Assembly (NCBI GenBank): GCA_946411565.1
Contig: CAMKEM010000006.1
Coordinates: 23,427-87,426, forward strand
Direction: 5' to 3'
Length of the DNA: 64,000 nucleotides
From: an uncultured Prevotellaceae bacterium
Lineage (GTDB): Bacteria; Bacteroidota; Bacteroidia; Bacteroidales; Bacteroidaceae
The translations under genes and the position numbers were made by a program. The notes below the pieces were generated by a model, which saw only the letters and a list, made by a program, of their open reading frames with translations, was not told where the DNA came from and ran no database searches. Of the stretch, positions 43,125-51,530 are shown one piece after another (the first letter of the stretch is position 1; every line of letters begins with the position of its first letter).

Positions 43125-43910
43125 TTACAAAGTGTCGTAGAAGTCAAGGTATGCATCCTTGAAGTCTTCGCCAGGATAAGCAAGGAACTTTGCGTTGGAA
43201 GCTTCTACTTCCTTCATTATGCTTTCCTTCAGATTAGCAGAACCTGCAATGACACCATCTGAGTTATGGATAGCCAAACGTACAAGGTCTGTCATTGTGA
43301 AGTTGTCGCTATATTCAGAAAGACTGTCAACGGTAACGTCCTTGAATGCAATGCGCTGTTTAAGATCGTCCTCGAGTGTGATGTCCTCGGTGCTGTTGAA
43401 TAGAGAAGAAACAATCTTTGCATTGCATACAGATGGCTCGTCCTGATAAGCCTGTTTGATGTAGAGAGGAACGAATGCACTCATCCAACCCTGACAATGA
43501 ATTACGTCAGGAGACCAGCGAAGTTTCTTCATTGTCTCGATTACGCCACGAGCGAAGAATATGGCACGCTCACCACAACTTGTTGTTGGAACGTCATCGT
43601 CGCTCTTTGCCTTAATGAAGTACTCCTCGTTATCAATAAAATATACCTGAATCTTTGTCTGTGGAATGCTTGCCACCTTGATAATGAGTGGGTGGTCGGT
43701 GTCGTTGATGATTATATTCATACCAGATAGACGCTGCACCTCGTGTAACTGACCACGACGCTCGTTAATATGTCCCCATTTTGGCATGAATGTTCGGATT
43801 TCGCATCCGCTATCCTGAATTGCCTGTGGTAAACTTCGACCCATTATTGATAGTTCTGAGTCTGGTACGAAAGGCGAAATCTCGTGATTGATAAATAGAA
43901 CTTTTTTCAT
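43125..43910 (-). CDS. Glycogen/starch synthase catalytic N-domain only (GT5)
   Basis: 261 residues. KKVLFINHEISPFVPDSELSIMGRSLPQAIQDSGCEIRTFMPKWGHINERRGQLHEV and DVIHCQGWMSAFVPLYIKQ correspond to the N-terminal half of glycogen synthase. The usual KxGGL ADP-glucose loop is replaced by DSELS, and the whole C-terminal GT-B half is missing. This short form recurs in Bacteroidetes and is probably not a working glycogen synthase. It is the first gene of a set with DUF4270 and the 45-residue protein, suggesting a shared envelope role. Confidence 0.78.
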   Translation of the reverse strand: MKKVLFINHEISPFVPDSELSIMGRSLPQAIQDSGCEIRTFMPKWGHINERRGQLHEVQRLSGMNIIINDTDHPLIIKVASIPQTKIQVYFIDNEEYFIKAKSDDDVPTTSCGERAIFFARGVIETMKKLRWSPDVIHCQGWMSAFVPLYIKQAYQDEPSVCNAKIVSSLFNSTEDITLEDDLKQRIAFKDVTVDSLSEYSDNFTMTDLVRLAIHNSDGVIAGSANLKESIMKEVEASNAKFLAYPGEDFKDAYLDFYDTL

Positions 43911-43939
43911 TACTATTGTCTAATTTGCAAATTATGGTG

Positions 43940-43973
43940 CAAAGGTAATAAAAAAACTCGAGAATATGGCAAA
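43940..43973 (-). promoter_or_regulatory. Promoter of the GT5-domain/DUF4270 operon
   Basis: Minus strand: TTTG (43970-43973), 22-bp spacer, TACCTTTG (43940-43947), 29 bp before the ATG. Confidence 0.6.
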
Positions 43974-44012
43974 TTACCCTCTCTCTTTACGGATAATTAA
44001 CTCAAAATTAAG

Positions 44013-44064
44013 AAAAATACCGATATAATGTCATCTGTTAACTACATTATACCGGTATATTTTT
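44013..44064. terminator. Hairpin terminator of the mce-mmdA operon
   Basis: AAAAATACCGATATAATGT and ACATTATACCGGTATATTTTT form a long stem around a 12-nt loop, 12 bp after the last gene. Confidence 0.75.
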
Positions 44065-44075
44065 ATTTTTTTGCA

Positions 44076-44486
44076 TTACTCAAATGTAACAAGTGGAGTG
44101 TTCTCCTTTACGGCTTCTCCTTCCTCTATGAGGATTGACTTGACAACACCATCGCGTTCTGCTGTAAGGTTGTTGTTCATCTTCATTGCCTCAAGCACAA
44201 TCAATGTGTCACCTTCCTTAACCTGTTTACCAGTTTTGGCAAGAATCTCAACTACGGTTCCTGGTAGTGGAGAGCGTAATGCGTCTTGCATCTCGTCTGC
44301 ACTCTCTGATGGTTTTGCTGCTACAGGCTTCACAACCACCTTTTTCTTCTCAATTACTGGTTCTGGTTCGCGCACAACGAAATATGTCTCGCCGTTTACT
44401 GTAACTGCGATCGTTCCGTCAGCGGCAGGAGTCTCAACTGACACCTCGTATCTATTGCCGTTGATCTGATATTTATACTGTTTCAT
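44076..44486 (-). CDS. mmdC: Biotin carrier subunit of acyl-CoA carboxylase/decarboxylase
   Basis: 136 residues. Biotin/lipoyl domain at the C-terminus with the biotinylation motif EAMKMNN; an N-terminal KYQINGNRYEVSVE strand pair and a charged/alanine linker precede it. It carries the carboxyl group taken from methylmalonyl-CoA by the carboxyltransferase. The longer frame from 44528 overlaps the 49-residue gene; the ATG at 44486 lies just 2 bp after that gene's stop and is preferred. It is the last gene of the operon. Confidence 0.88.
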   Translation of the reverse strand: MKQYKYQINGNRYEVSVETPAADGTIAVTVNGETYFVVREPEPVIEKKKVVVKPVAAKPSESADEMQDALRSPLPGTVVEILAKTGKQVKEGDTLIVLEAMKMNNNLTAERDGVVKSILIEEGEAVKENTPLVTFE

Positions 44487-44488
44487 CT

Positions 44489-44638
44489 TTATACCTTTGC
44501 TGTCATCTTTGCTGCCTTTGAAGACCATTCTGATTCCCTTGCTACGATAGTGAGTCTGCCAGACTCACTATCATGCAAATTATATCCGAGGTCATCATGC
44601 AATGCCATAGCGATGGCAGCATAAACTTCATTATTCAT
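44489..44638 (-). CDS. Small decarboxylase-associated protein (49 residues)
   Basis: MNNEVYAAIAMALHDDLG...NLHDSESGRLTI...SEWSSKAAKM. The pattern AAIAMAL followed by HDxESxxLTI and W-S-x-K resembles the soluble C-terminal end of OadG/MmdD-type delta subunits, but there is no membrane helix. It sits between mmdA and the biotin carrier gene with a 2-bp gap to the latter. It probably helps assemble the complex. Too short for an automatic gene call, but supported by exact spacing and coding pattern. Confidence 0.68.
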   Translation of the reverse strand: MNNEVYAAIAMALHDDLGYNLHDSESGRLTIVARESEWSSKAAKMTAKV

Positions 44639-44683
44639 TTTTAATCTTTAATCTCTAATCTTTAATCTTTCCACTTTCTACTC

Positions 44684-46249
44684 TTACATAGGAATACATC
44701 CGTGCTTCTTTGCAGGCAAAGACTGACGCTTTGTAGCCAACTGTGCCAATGCTCGGCAGATGCGGAAACGTGTGTTGCGTGGCTCGATTACATCATCAAT
44801 GTAGCCGAACTGAGCTGCCTGGTAAGGATTTGCGAAGAGCTCCTGATATTCAGCCTCCTTCTCTGCAAGGAATGCCTTCACATCACCGCCTTCTTCCTTG
44901 ATCTTCTTTGCCTCCTTAGCCTGAAGTACGGCAACTGCACCTGCAGCACCCATAACGGCAATCTCTGCACTTGGCCATGCAAGGTTGATGTCTGCACGCA
45001 ACTGCTTACAACCCATGACGATGTGTGAACCACCGTATGACTTACGCAATGTGATTGTCACCTTTGGAACGGTAGCTTCTCCGTATGCGTAGAGTAGCTT
45101 AGCACCATGAAGGATAACGGCATTGTACTCCTGACCTGTACCAGGAAGGAAGCCCGGTACATCCACGAGACTCACGATAGGAATATTGAAGGCGTCGCAG
45201 AAGCGGACAAAGCGTGCACCCTTGCGTGAAGCATTCACGTCAAGTACACCTGCATATGCAGAAGGCTGGTTTGCAACGATACCTACTGACTGTCCGTTGA
45301 AGCGTGCAAAACCGATAATGATATTCTTTGCGAACTTAGGCTGAACCTCGAAGAACTCGCCGTTGTCGGTAATGGCTGCTATTACCTTATACATATCGTA
45401 TGCCTGATTTGGATCCTCTGGGATAATTTCGTTCAAAGAGTCATCCATACGATCCACAGGGTCGTCACACTCCTTTCGTGGAGCCTCCTCCATATTGTTA
45501 GAAGGAATGTATGATATAAGAGTCTTGATCATCTCAATACCCTCTTCCTCTGTCTTTGCGGTAAAGTGGGTAACACCTGACTTGCTTGCGTGTACGCTTG
45601 CACCTCCGAGATGTTCAGCATCAACATTCTCGCCTGTTACGGTCTTTACAACGGCTGGACCTGTAAGGAACATGTAAGATGTGCCTTCCATCATCAGCGT
45701 GAAGTCGGTAAGGGCAGGAGAATATACTGCACCACCGGCACAAGGGCCGTATATCATGGAAATCTGTGGAACTACACCAGAAGCGAGGATATTACGCTCG
45801 AAAATCTCTCCATATCCAGCGAGTGCGTCGATAGCCTCCTGAATACGTGCACCGCCAGAATCGTTGATGCCGATACAAGGAGCGCCCATAGTCATCGCCA
45901 TATCCATCACCTTGCATATCTTTTCTGACATGGTCTTTGAGAGAGAACCGCCGTTTACGGTGAAATCCTGTGCGAATACATATACTAAGCGACCGTCGAT
46001 TGTACCAGAACCAACTACTACACCATCGCCGAGGTATTGTTTCTTCTCCATACCGAAGTTATGGCAACGATGCAGCTTGAATGCATCATACTCCTCGAAA
46101 GACCCCTCGTCCAACAGCATGTCGATACGCTCACGGGCTGTATATTTACCACGCTCGTGCTGTTTCTCGATAGCCTTTTCACCACCGCCAAGACGAGCCT
46201 GCTCGCGCTTTGCTAAAAGCTTCTTTATATTTTCTACTTGTTTTGACAT
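44684..46249 (-). CDS. mmdA: Methylmalonyl-CoA decarboxylase/propionyl-CoA carboxylase carboxyltransferase subunit
   Basis: 521 residues, crotonase-fold carboxyltransferase. Start MSKQVENIKKLLAKREQARLGGGEKAIEKQHERGKYTARERIDMLLDEGSFEE is the family signature. Oxyanion holes lie around GINDSGGARIQEAIDALAGY and SYGGSHIVMGCKQL. With mce upstream and a biotin carrier downstream it carries out the last steps of the succinate-to-propionate pathway. ATG 46249 is used (7 bp after mce). The sodium-pumping beta subunit gene is not next to this operon. Confidence 0.93.
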   Translation of the reverse strand: MSKQVENIKKLLAKREQARLGGGEKAIEKQHERGKYTARERIDMLLDEGSFEEYDAFKLHRCHNFGMEKKQYLGDGVVVGSGTIDGRLVYVFAQDFTVNGGSLSKTMSEKICKVMDMAMTMGAPCIGINDSGGARIQEAIDALAGYGEIFERNILASGVVPQISMIYGPCAGGAVYSPALTDFTLMMEGTSYMFLTGPAVVKTVTGENVDAEHLGGASVHASKSGVTHFTAKTEEEGIEMIKTLISYIPSNNMEEAPRKECDDPVDRMDDSLNEIIPEDPNQAYDMYKVIAAITDNGEFFEVQPKFAKNIIIGFARFNGQSVGIVANQPSAYAGVLDVNASRKGARFVRFCDAFNIPIVSLVDVPGFLPGTGQEYNAVILHGAKLLYAYGEATVPKVTITLRKSYGGSHIVMGCKQLRADINLAWPSAEIAVMGAAGAVAVLQAKEAKKIKEEGGDVKAFLAEKEAEYQELFANPYQAAQFGYIDDVIEPRNTRFRICRALAQLATKRQSLPAKKHGCIPM

Positions 46250-46256
46250 TGCTCTG

Positions 46257-46667
46257 TTATTTCTTAGGTTCACAAAGTTCTGTAAGAATTCCTGCTGTCA
46301 TCTTTGGATGCAGAAAACCGATCATCATATTTTCAGCACCGAGACGTGGCTCCTTATCTATAAGACGGATGCCCTTACCTTCTGCCTCAATGAGCGCTTC
46401 TGCAACACCATCCTCAACGGCAAATGCAACGTGATGAACACCCTTACCGCCCTTCTCAAGCCACTTAGCAACTGCGCTCTCAGGACTTGTAGGTTCAAGC
46501 AACTCTATCTTTGTCTCACCAACTTTCAGGAAAGCAGTCTTTACTTTCTGATCTGCTACCTCCTCAACGGCATAGCATTTCAGACCAAGTACGTTCTCGA
46601 AGAAAGGAAGTACCTCTTCGATACTCTGGACGCCAATGCCCAGATGATCAATACGTGAAATTTTCAT
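46257..46667 (-). CDS. mce: Methylmalonyl-CoA epimerase
   Basis: 136 residues, glyoxalase/VOC fold. Interconverts (R)- and (S)-methylmalonyl-CoA. ISRIDHLGIGVQSIEEVLPFFENVLGL (metal His), KIELLEPTSPESAVAKWLEKGGKGVHHVAFAVED (second His in HHVAF) and TAGILTELCEPK (metal Glu) are intact. First gene of the operon with mmdA, the 49-residue gene and the biotin carrier. A -7 element is at 46728-46735. Confidence 0.95.
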   Translation of the reverse strand: MKISRIDHLGIGVQSIEEVLPFFENVLGLKCYAVEEVADQKVKTAFLKVGETKIELLEPTSPESAVAKWLEKGGKGVHHVAFAVEDGVAEALIEAEGKGIRLIDKEPRLGAENMMIGFLHPKMTAGILTELCEPKK

Positions 46668-46727
46668 TTTAGTTATTTTGTTTGGGTTATTATTGTTTGT
46701 TGTAAATTATTAGTCGAAATAACGATG

Positions 46728-46735
46728 CAAAGATA
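46728..46735 (-). promoter_or_regulatory. -7 element of the mce operon
   Basis: TATCTTTG on the minus strand, 61 bp before the ATG. No TTTG at a normal distance; one lies at a 16-bp spacing (46752-46755). Confidence 0.5.
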
Positions 46736-46851
46736 ATAATTTATTTTGAAACAAAGAAAATATTGTCCTTTTTTTTCATGGTTATCTTATTTATTTTGTA
46801 TTTGCGTGCTCACAGTCCTTCCGAGTTCGCCAAGTTAGGCGAACTCTTCCT

Positions 46852-49284
46852 TTAGAACTCAAAAATCACCTTGCCGTTGAGCTGTCTTCCTGTGAGATAG
46901 TTTGGTACGGCATACTGGTGGTTCTGGATATCTGTTACCCAATAGTATGAATTCACGTTATTGATGCCAAGGATGTTAAGACAGTCGATGCCTAACCAGA
47001 TATTCTTGAACGGACTCTGTTTCTCGCGCTTGTCGTTCTTGAAAGCACGATAACTCATGCCTATGTCTGCACGACGATAGGCTGGTGCACGGAAATTCAA
47101 CTGTTCAAGTGGTTTGTGAGGTGCGCTGAAAGGCAGACCGTCAGCAAAGGCGAACTTGAGCTGCATCTTCCATCTGTCTGTGTTTGGGAAATAGTCCGAG
47201 AAACAAATGTTAATGGAATATCTCTGGTCTGTCGGCAATGGAATGCTCACGCCGTTGAGCTTCATCCTCGTGTTCATCAGCGAGAGGGTAACCCATGAAT
47301 CTGTACCCGGAACAAACTCGCCATAGAGTTTGAAATCCACACCTGCGATGTGTCCAGAAGCCTCGTTTGTGCCATAATAAACCACTTTCACGTTGTTCAC
47401 GCTATAAGGCACGAGGTTTGAAAGTGTCTTGTAGTAAGCCTCTGTCGTGAACTTGAAAGAGCGTCCCATCATCTGGAAACGGTAGTCCAAAGCCGCTATG
47501 AAGTGGAGAGACTTCTGTGACTTCAGCTTGTTGTTCAGCGTAGCGTATGTACTGCCGTCAATAGTGGTGGTATCTCTCAGCTCCTTATAAAAGGGTGACT
47601 GATAATAGATGCCGGCTGCGAAACGGTACATGAGATCCTGATTGTATCCCGGAATTATAGCCAGAGATGCGCGTGGAGAGAATATGCTCTCCTTCGTAAA
47701 CGACCAGTTGGCGAATCTCATACCATAGTTGAGGGTGTATAGGGTAGGGGGCTCTATTTCCTTGCCGTTCTCATCCGTCTTTCCACCACGCTCAAATTTC
47801 CACGCATCCTGAATATAGAATTCTGTTCTGCGTGCATCAAGGGCATTCTTCGCAGAAAGCGTGTAGATCATCTTGAGCGAGTTTGGTGAATGATGGAATG
47901 AGTTGCCGAGGTTCTGAATGATAAAGCCTGCAGAGTCGCGCATCTCGTATTCATGCGATTGCTCTTTTATATGCTCCCATTTCATTGTCAGTCCCGACTG
48001 TACATTGTGCATTCTTGTCTTGTGCTCAAGCATCAGCTTTATGCTTCCAACCCTTGCCTCCAGATAGTTTCTAGCGTGTTCGGCATAGGTACCATAGCCT
48101 TTTTCAACGCCTCCTTCGCTCTGAGAATCCTTAAGCCAGTACTCTCCCTGAATATCGTAGGTTTCCTTTTCCTTTGTAGAAAAGGCTGAACCTATAAGGG
48201 ATAAGTGCGTGTTATTGGTGATGTTACGCTTTATGTTTAACGTACCGAAATAGGTACGGAACAAGTCTCTTTCCCAACCATCAAAATACACTAAGAATGT
48301 ACGCACGTTTTCCTGAGTACCGAAATTCGTCTCACGGTTTGTTGGCGTAAAATTATACTTCGACTGACTGATATTGCCTATGAAATCTACCTGCCAACGC
48401 TTGTTGGGCGTATAGCTCATATAGGTTTGGTAATCGATGAAGGTAGGATCATATTCGCCCTCTGTCTGGAAGGTATTAAGCAAAGCCTTTGTTGTCTTGT
48501 AGCGAATGCCGTTAGCCCATGCGAATTTCTTATTGCTAAAGCCGATATATGCACTCGCACCAAGCAAGCTCGCCTGTGCGTTAGCCTCGAATTTCTCAGG
48601 ACGGCGGTATGTTATATCCAAAGCCGATGACATCTTGTCGCCATATTTTGCCTCAAAGCCACCAGTTGAGAATCCGATCTTACCAACCATGTCGGGGTTG
48701 ATGATAGAAAGGCCTTCCTGCTGTCCGCTACGGATAAGGAACGGACGATATACCTCTACGTTATTGATATATAGGGAATTCTCGTCAAATGCACCTCCAC
48801 GCACGTTATATTGTGATGACAACTCGCTATGCGTACTCACACCTGCCTGTTGCTGAATAAGTTCCTCAACGGCATTGCCTGAAGCCGAAGGGGCTGTCTT
48901 CATGTCCTTGGTACTTATCTCCTCTGTGGTAGATGTACTGCGCTTTCTCTTTACCACCTCAACGCCCTCAAGGTATTGCTCATCCTCGAAAAGCTGAATC
49001 TGAAGGTTCTGTCTGCCTTTCGGACGGCGTAACACCCTCGTCTTGGTCTTGTAGCCAATCATGGAGAAACGTACCACTACAGAATCAGCCGACCTCAGCG
49101 ACAGGGAATACTCGCCACGGAGGTTGGTCATAGTAGCCTTGCCTTGAGCCAGACAACTCACGGATGCAAGTTCTATTGCGTTTTCCTGCGCGTCCATCAC
49201 TCTGCCCGTCAGCACAAATTCCTGTGCCAATGCCGTCAGAGTGCCTATCATCGCAAGAAAAAATATCGAGAAAATACGTTTCAT
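46852..49284 (-). CDS. TonB-dependent receptor with CarboxypepD_reg domain
   Basis: 810 residues. Signal peptide to about residue 20 (TALAQ), carboxypeptidase-regulatory-like domain (about 22-105, GRVMDAQENAIELASVSCLAQ), plug (about 125-245: NAVEELIQQQAGVSTHSELSSQYNVRGGAFDENSLYINNVEVYRPFLIRSGQQEGLSIINPDMV) and a barrel ending in Phe (LNGKVIFEF). No STN domain, no SusD partner. The gene stands alone with no recognised promoter. Ligand unknown. Confidence 0.87.
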   Translation of the reverse strand: MKRIFSIFFLAMIGTLTALAQEFVLTGRVMDAQENAIELASVSCLAQGKATMTNLRGEYSLSLRSADSVVVRFSMIGYKTKTRVLRRPKGRQNLQIQLFEDEQYLEGVEVVKRKRSTSTTEEISTKDMKTAPSASGNAVEELIQQQAGVSTHSELSSQYNVRGGAFDENSLYINNVEVYRPFLIRSGQQEGLSIINPDMVGKIGFSTGGFEAKYGDKMSSALDITYRRPEKFEANAQASLLGASAYIGFSNKKFAWANGIRYKTTKALLNTFQTEGEYDPTFIDYQTYMSYTPNKRWQVDFIGNISQSKYNFTPTNRETNFGTQENVRTFLVYFDGWERDLFRTYFGTLNIKRNITNNTHLSLIGSAFSTKEKETYDIQGEYWLKDSQSEGGVEKGYGTYAEHARNYLEARVGSIKLMLEHKTRMHNVQSGLTMKWEHIKEQSHEYEMRDSAGFIIQNLGNSFHHSPNSLKMIYTLSAKNALDARRTEFYIQDAWKFERGGKTDENGKEIEPPTLYTLNYGMRFANWSFTKESIFSPRASLAIIPGYNQDLMYRFAAGIYYQSPFYKELRDTTTIDGSTYATLNNKLKSQKSLHFIAALDYRFQMMGRSFKFTTEAYYKTLSNLVPYSVNNVKVVYYGTNEASGHIAGVDFKLYGEFVPGTDSWVTLSLMNTRMKLNGVSIPLPTDQRYSINICFSDYFPNTDRWKMQLKFAFADGLPFSAPHKPLEQLNFRAPAYRRADIGMSYRAFKNDKREKQSPFKNIWLGIDCLNILGINNVNSYYWVTDIQNHQYAVPNYLTGRQLNGKVIFEF

Positions 49285-49420
49285 ACTATATTAAAACGCT
49301 AAAAGCCCGTAAATATTGCAAAAAGTCTTTCTTTGCCCTCCAATCCTTCTTTTCCGTCCGCCTCTTTATTTATAAAACGCAAAGATGTAGAGTCGCAAAG
49401 TCTCTATTTCTCAGCAGTAG

Positions 49421-49509
49421 TTCCATCACAGTTCCATCACACCTCCATCGTTTCTCCATCGAAACGATGGACTATCGATGGAGTAACGATGGACTATCGA
49501 TGGATTATC
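49421..49509. repeat. TTCCATCAC / CGATGGA short-unit inverted repeat
   Basis: Repeated TTCCATCACAG units on the left, ACGATGGACTATCGATGGA units on the right, with a TCCATCGTTTC / GAAACGATGGA core palindrome (49444-49471). Confidence 0.8.
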
Positions 49510-49600
49510 TTCGGACTTACAAGGGAGAAAAGTCCCAGTTTTTTCTCTGATGTAGAGTCTTCAATATTTTGGTGAGAAATGATAAATTATTCCCTTTAAA

Positions 49601-49632
49601 TTTGCTCGAAACATTTATTATTTGTACCTTTG
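49601..49632 (+). promoter_or_regulatory. Promoter of the lipoprotein gene at 49673
   Basis: TTTG (49601-49604), 20-bp spacer, TACCTTTG (49625-49632), 40 bp before the ATG. Confidence 0.78.
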
Positions 49633-49672
49633 TGGCGGAAAATTCAACCATTATTCTCAATAACACTAAAAA

Positions 49673-50293
49673 ATGAGGAAGTTACTTTTTGCTTTGGCTA
49701 TTGCCATTATCGCAATTTGTAGTTGCACTACAGAACGCAAGCCCGAAGTGTTTATTCAACCAGAGCTGGATAGCATTATGATGGAGGCTGTAAAAAGCCA
49801 TCCAAAGGATGATATTTTCCAACTTGTATTCTTTCCTCTAGCCGATAAGCAATTTTTCTATATCAGTTGTTCTCCAGGGCATTATTATAGCGAATATGTT
49901 GATGATTGTTTTGAGAAAGATGGGAAACTCTTTTATTATTATGCACACAAAGGTTCGTGGAAAGATTCTTTGCTGAATGTGCCAAAGGAATTTTCATGTC
50001 TTGATACTCTCAAACATTATTGTGATTTTAGTAATGCAGATGTGTGTTATGATCATGAAAGCTATAGAAAATGCTTTATGATATTATCAAAGGAAAAGTA
50101 TAAAGAATTAGAATCACCATTTGCTATATTTGAAATTGACGATACATGTAACGAACAAGTTTTCAAATCAATTGGAGGGCGTATTTTCAAAAATTTCTCA
50201 TTAGAAGAATCTAACGACAATGAATTTGACGAGGATGAATCTCGGGAAGATTCTATTGAGGGAGTCTCTTTTGAAGAGTTCTTTCGGCATTAA
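49673..50293 (+). CDS. Lipoprotein of unknown function
   Basis: 206 residues. The signal MRKLLFALAIAIIAICSC gives a likely lipidated Cys16 or Cys18. The rest is rich in aromatic residues and acidic near the C-terminus (ESNDNEFDEDESREDSIEG), with no recognised family; the body contains several Cys (SCSPGH, DDCFE, DVCYD, RKCFM, DTCN). GC is lower than in the housekeeping genes nearby. It has its own perfect promoter and a hairpin terminator 54 bp downstream, so it is a single-gene unit. Confidence 0.6.
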   Translation: MRKLLFALAIAIIAICSCTTERKPEVFIQPELDSIMMEAVKSHPKDDIFQLVFFPLADKQFFYISCSPGHYYSEYVDDCFEKDGKLFYYYAHKGSWKDSLLNVPKEFSCLDTLKHYCDFSNADVCYDHESYRKCFMILSKEKYKELESPFAIFEIDDTCNEQVFKSIGGRIFKNFSLEESNDNEFDEDESREDSIEGVSFEEFFRH

Positions 50294-50346
50294 GGGTTTA
50301 CAATGACTTTATTATAATGCAAAAAAGAGCTATAAAAAGCATATTA

Positions 50347-50388
50347 TAAAACTCTCCAACAGATTTGATCTTGTTGGAGAGTTTTCTT
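50347..50388. terminator. Bidirectional hairpin terminator
   Basis: AAAACTCTCCAACA and TGTTGGAGAGTTTT form a stem followed by CTTTTT; it lies between convergent genes. Confidence 0.82.
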
Positions 50389-50389
50389 T

Positions 50390-50593
50390 TTATTGCCGTA
50401 TCTCGTTCAGTAGGTCGTTGAGAATGTAAATGTCACCTTTGGTGTATAGTTCTGTTTCTGGGTTGTGTAAATCCTTACATACTTGTGAACGGTAGAATAT
50501 GTCAAGAGCGCGGGCTGTGTCGATGTCTAAGGTTTCAGACAATCGGTTTACTATTCTGCCTATCTTGTTCCACATTAACATATCACTTAGCAT
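50390..50593 (-). CDS. DUF3791-type small protein, second copy
   Basis: 67 residues. LSDMLMWNKIGRIVNRLSETLDIDTARALDIFYRSQVCKDLHNPETELYTKGDIYILNDLLNEIR resembles DUF3791: a helical domain with a DI-RALDxFY-S core and a C-terminal YIxxELxxE/R-like tail. Its start overlaps the end of the DUF3990 gene by 7 bp. In the family this small protein recurs beside DUF3990, which suggests a partner or immunity role. Third gene of a three-gene cassette. Confidence 0.7.
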   Translation of the reverse strand: MLSDMLMWNKIGRIVNRLSETLDIDTARALDIFYRSQVCKDLHNPETELYTKGDIYILNDLLNEIRQ

Positions 50594-51069
50594 GGTTGTG
50601 TCTCCTTATATTTTAGACAGTCGTCGATGAGACGCTGGCTGATGATACAAATCTGATTGTTGGGTTGGTGCTTTGAAAGTTCTTCGAGAGCATGAGATGC
50701 ATCTGTTGTTCCTGCAATATACGCTTCTACGGTATCAATAACACGGTCATTTGCGATACCTCCTTCTATGCAGTCGTAATCCTTCCAAAGAGGGTTGCCA
50801 GTCCTACATGCTGCAATGAAGTTAAGCCACTGAATGTCATAGGCTTCGAATTTGAGATAGCGGTATTCTCTTTCAGCTTTCTCCTTATCAAATTTATACA
50901 CATTGATGACTGCACGCTCATGTCGTTGACGGCTTATTCGATCAGCCCATTTCTGAGCTTGTTCGAGTATGTCGGTGGTATAGAAACCCTGTCCGAAATC
51001 AAGATCCGGACGTCCTGCTTTTGCAAGTGGTAGGGTTATGATGTCAGTAGAACCGTGATATATAATCAT
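50587..51069 (-). CDS. DUF3990 protein (predicted ADP-ribosyltransferase-like fold)
   Basis: 160 residues from ATG 51069, which is chosen because it overlaps the previous stop (ATGA). MIIYHGSTDIITLP, DFGQGFYTTDILEQAQKWADR and NVYKFD match DUF3990, a family remembered as part of the ADP-ribosyltransferase clan. The YHGS histidine and the GFYTT aromatic would correspond to the first two residues of an H-Y-E triad; the Glu (perhaps in CIEGGIANDRVIDTVE) is uncertain. DUF3791-type genes lie on both sides, a toxin-antitoxin-like layout. No function has been shown to my knowledge. Confidence 0.75.
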   Translation of the reverse strand: MIIYHGSTDIITLPLAKAGRPDLDFGQGFYTTDILEQAQKWADRISRQRHERAVINVYKFDKEKAEREYRYLKFEAYDIQWLNFIAACRTGNPLWKDYDCIEGGIANDRVIDTVEAYIAGTTDASHALEELSKHQPNNQICIISQRLIDDCLKYKETQPC

Positions 51070-51335
51070 AGCTGTTGTATGTTTTGGCGTTTTTCCCATA
51101 GTTCCATAGTCTTGATGATGTCAGCTGTGACATTCTTTCTACTTTCGCTATGTAGAACATCATAACATGGTAAAATGTATTCTTCAATGAGTTGTATGCG
51201 TTTCATTCGCTTGTACATTTCATCGGGAGTTACTCCACACTCGCGTGCAACAGATTCCACACAGGAAGCTGCAAATATTGTTTCGCACTCTTTTTTACTT
51301 GGAGTATATTTGTATGTGGGTGTTTGGATCGTCAT
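51066..51335 (-). CDS. DUF3791-type protein, first copy
   Basis: 89 residues. ECETIFAASCVESVARECGVTPDEMYKRMKRIQLIEEYILPCYDVLHSESRKNVTADIIKTMELWEKR: a helical protein resembling the longer DUF3791 form, with a conserved IxxYIxPxYDxLHxES segment and a final helix. First gene of the cassette, with a -7 element upstream (51362-51369) and coupled start/stop to DUF3990. It is the best candidate for the antitoxin by its position first. Confidence 0.68.
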   Translation of the reverse strand: MTIQTPTYKYTPSKKECETIFAASCVESVARECGVTPDEMYKRMKRIQLIEEYILPCYDVLHSESRKNVTADIIKTMELWEKRQNIQQL

Positions 51336-51361
51336 TTCCTTGCCATTTCTGATTCTATTTG

Positions 51362-51393
51362 CAAAGATACGTTTTTTTCAAGGAACTTCCAAG
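51362..51393 (-). promoter_or_regulatory. Promoter of the DUF3791/DUF3990 cassette
   Basis: Minus strand: CTTG (51390-51393), 20-bp spacer, TATCTTTG (51362-51369), 26 bp before the ATG. Confidence 0.6.
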
Positions 51394-51530
51394 AAAATGC
51401 ATGGAAATCTTATTGCTATGGCTTATTTCCCTAAAATATCCAAGAAGATTTACTCTTTTGTTGAAAAGCTTGTTTTCGGGATTTTCCCTTTCTTGATGGG
51501 GAATTTCCTATTGCATTATAGGGCGTTTTC

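Larger units (their letters stand above)
49285..49672. other. Divergent intergenic region, 388 bp
   Basis: Contains the TCCATCG/CGATGGA repeat block (49421-49509) and the promoter at 49601-49632. No gene is seen; the frames across the repeat block are artefacts. Confidence 0.6.

Noticed and set aside
44487..44528. Longer N-terminus for the biotin carrier subunit
   Set aside because: It overlaps the end of the 49-residue gene and adds residues not typical of the family.
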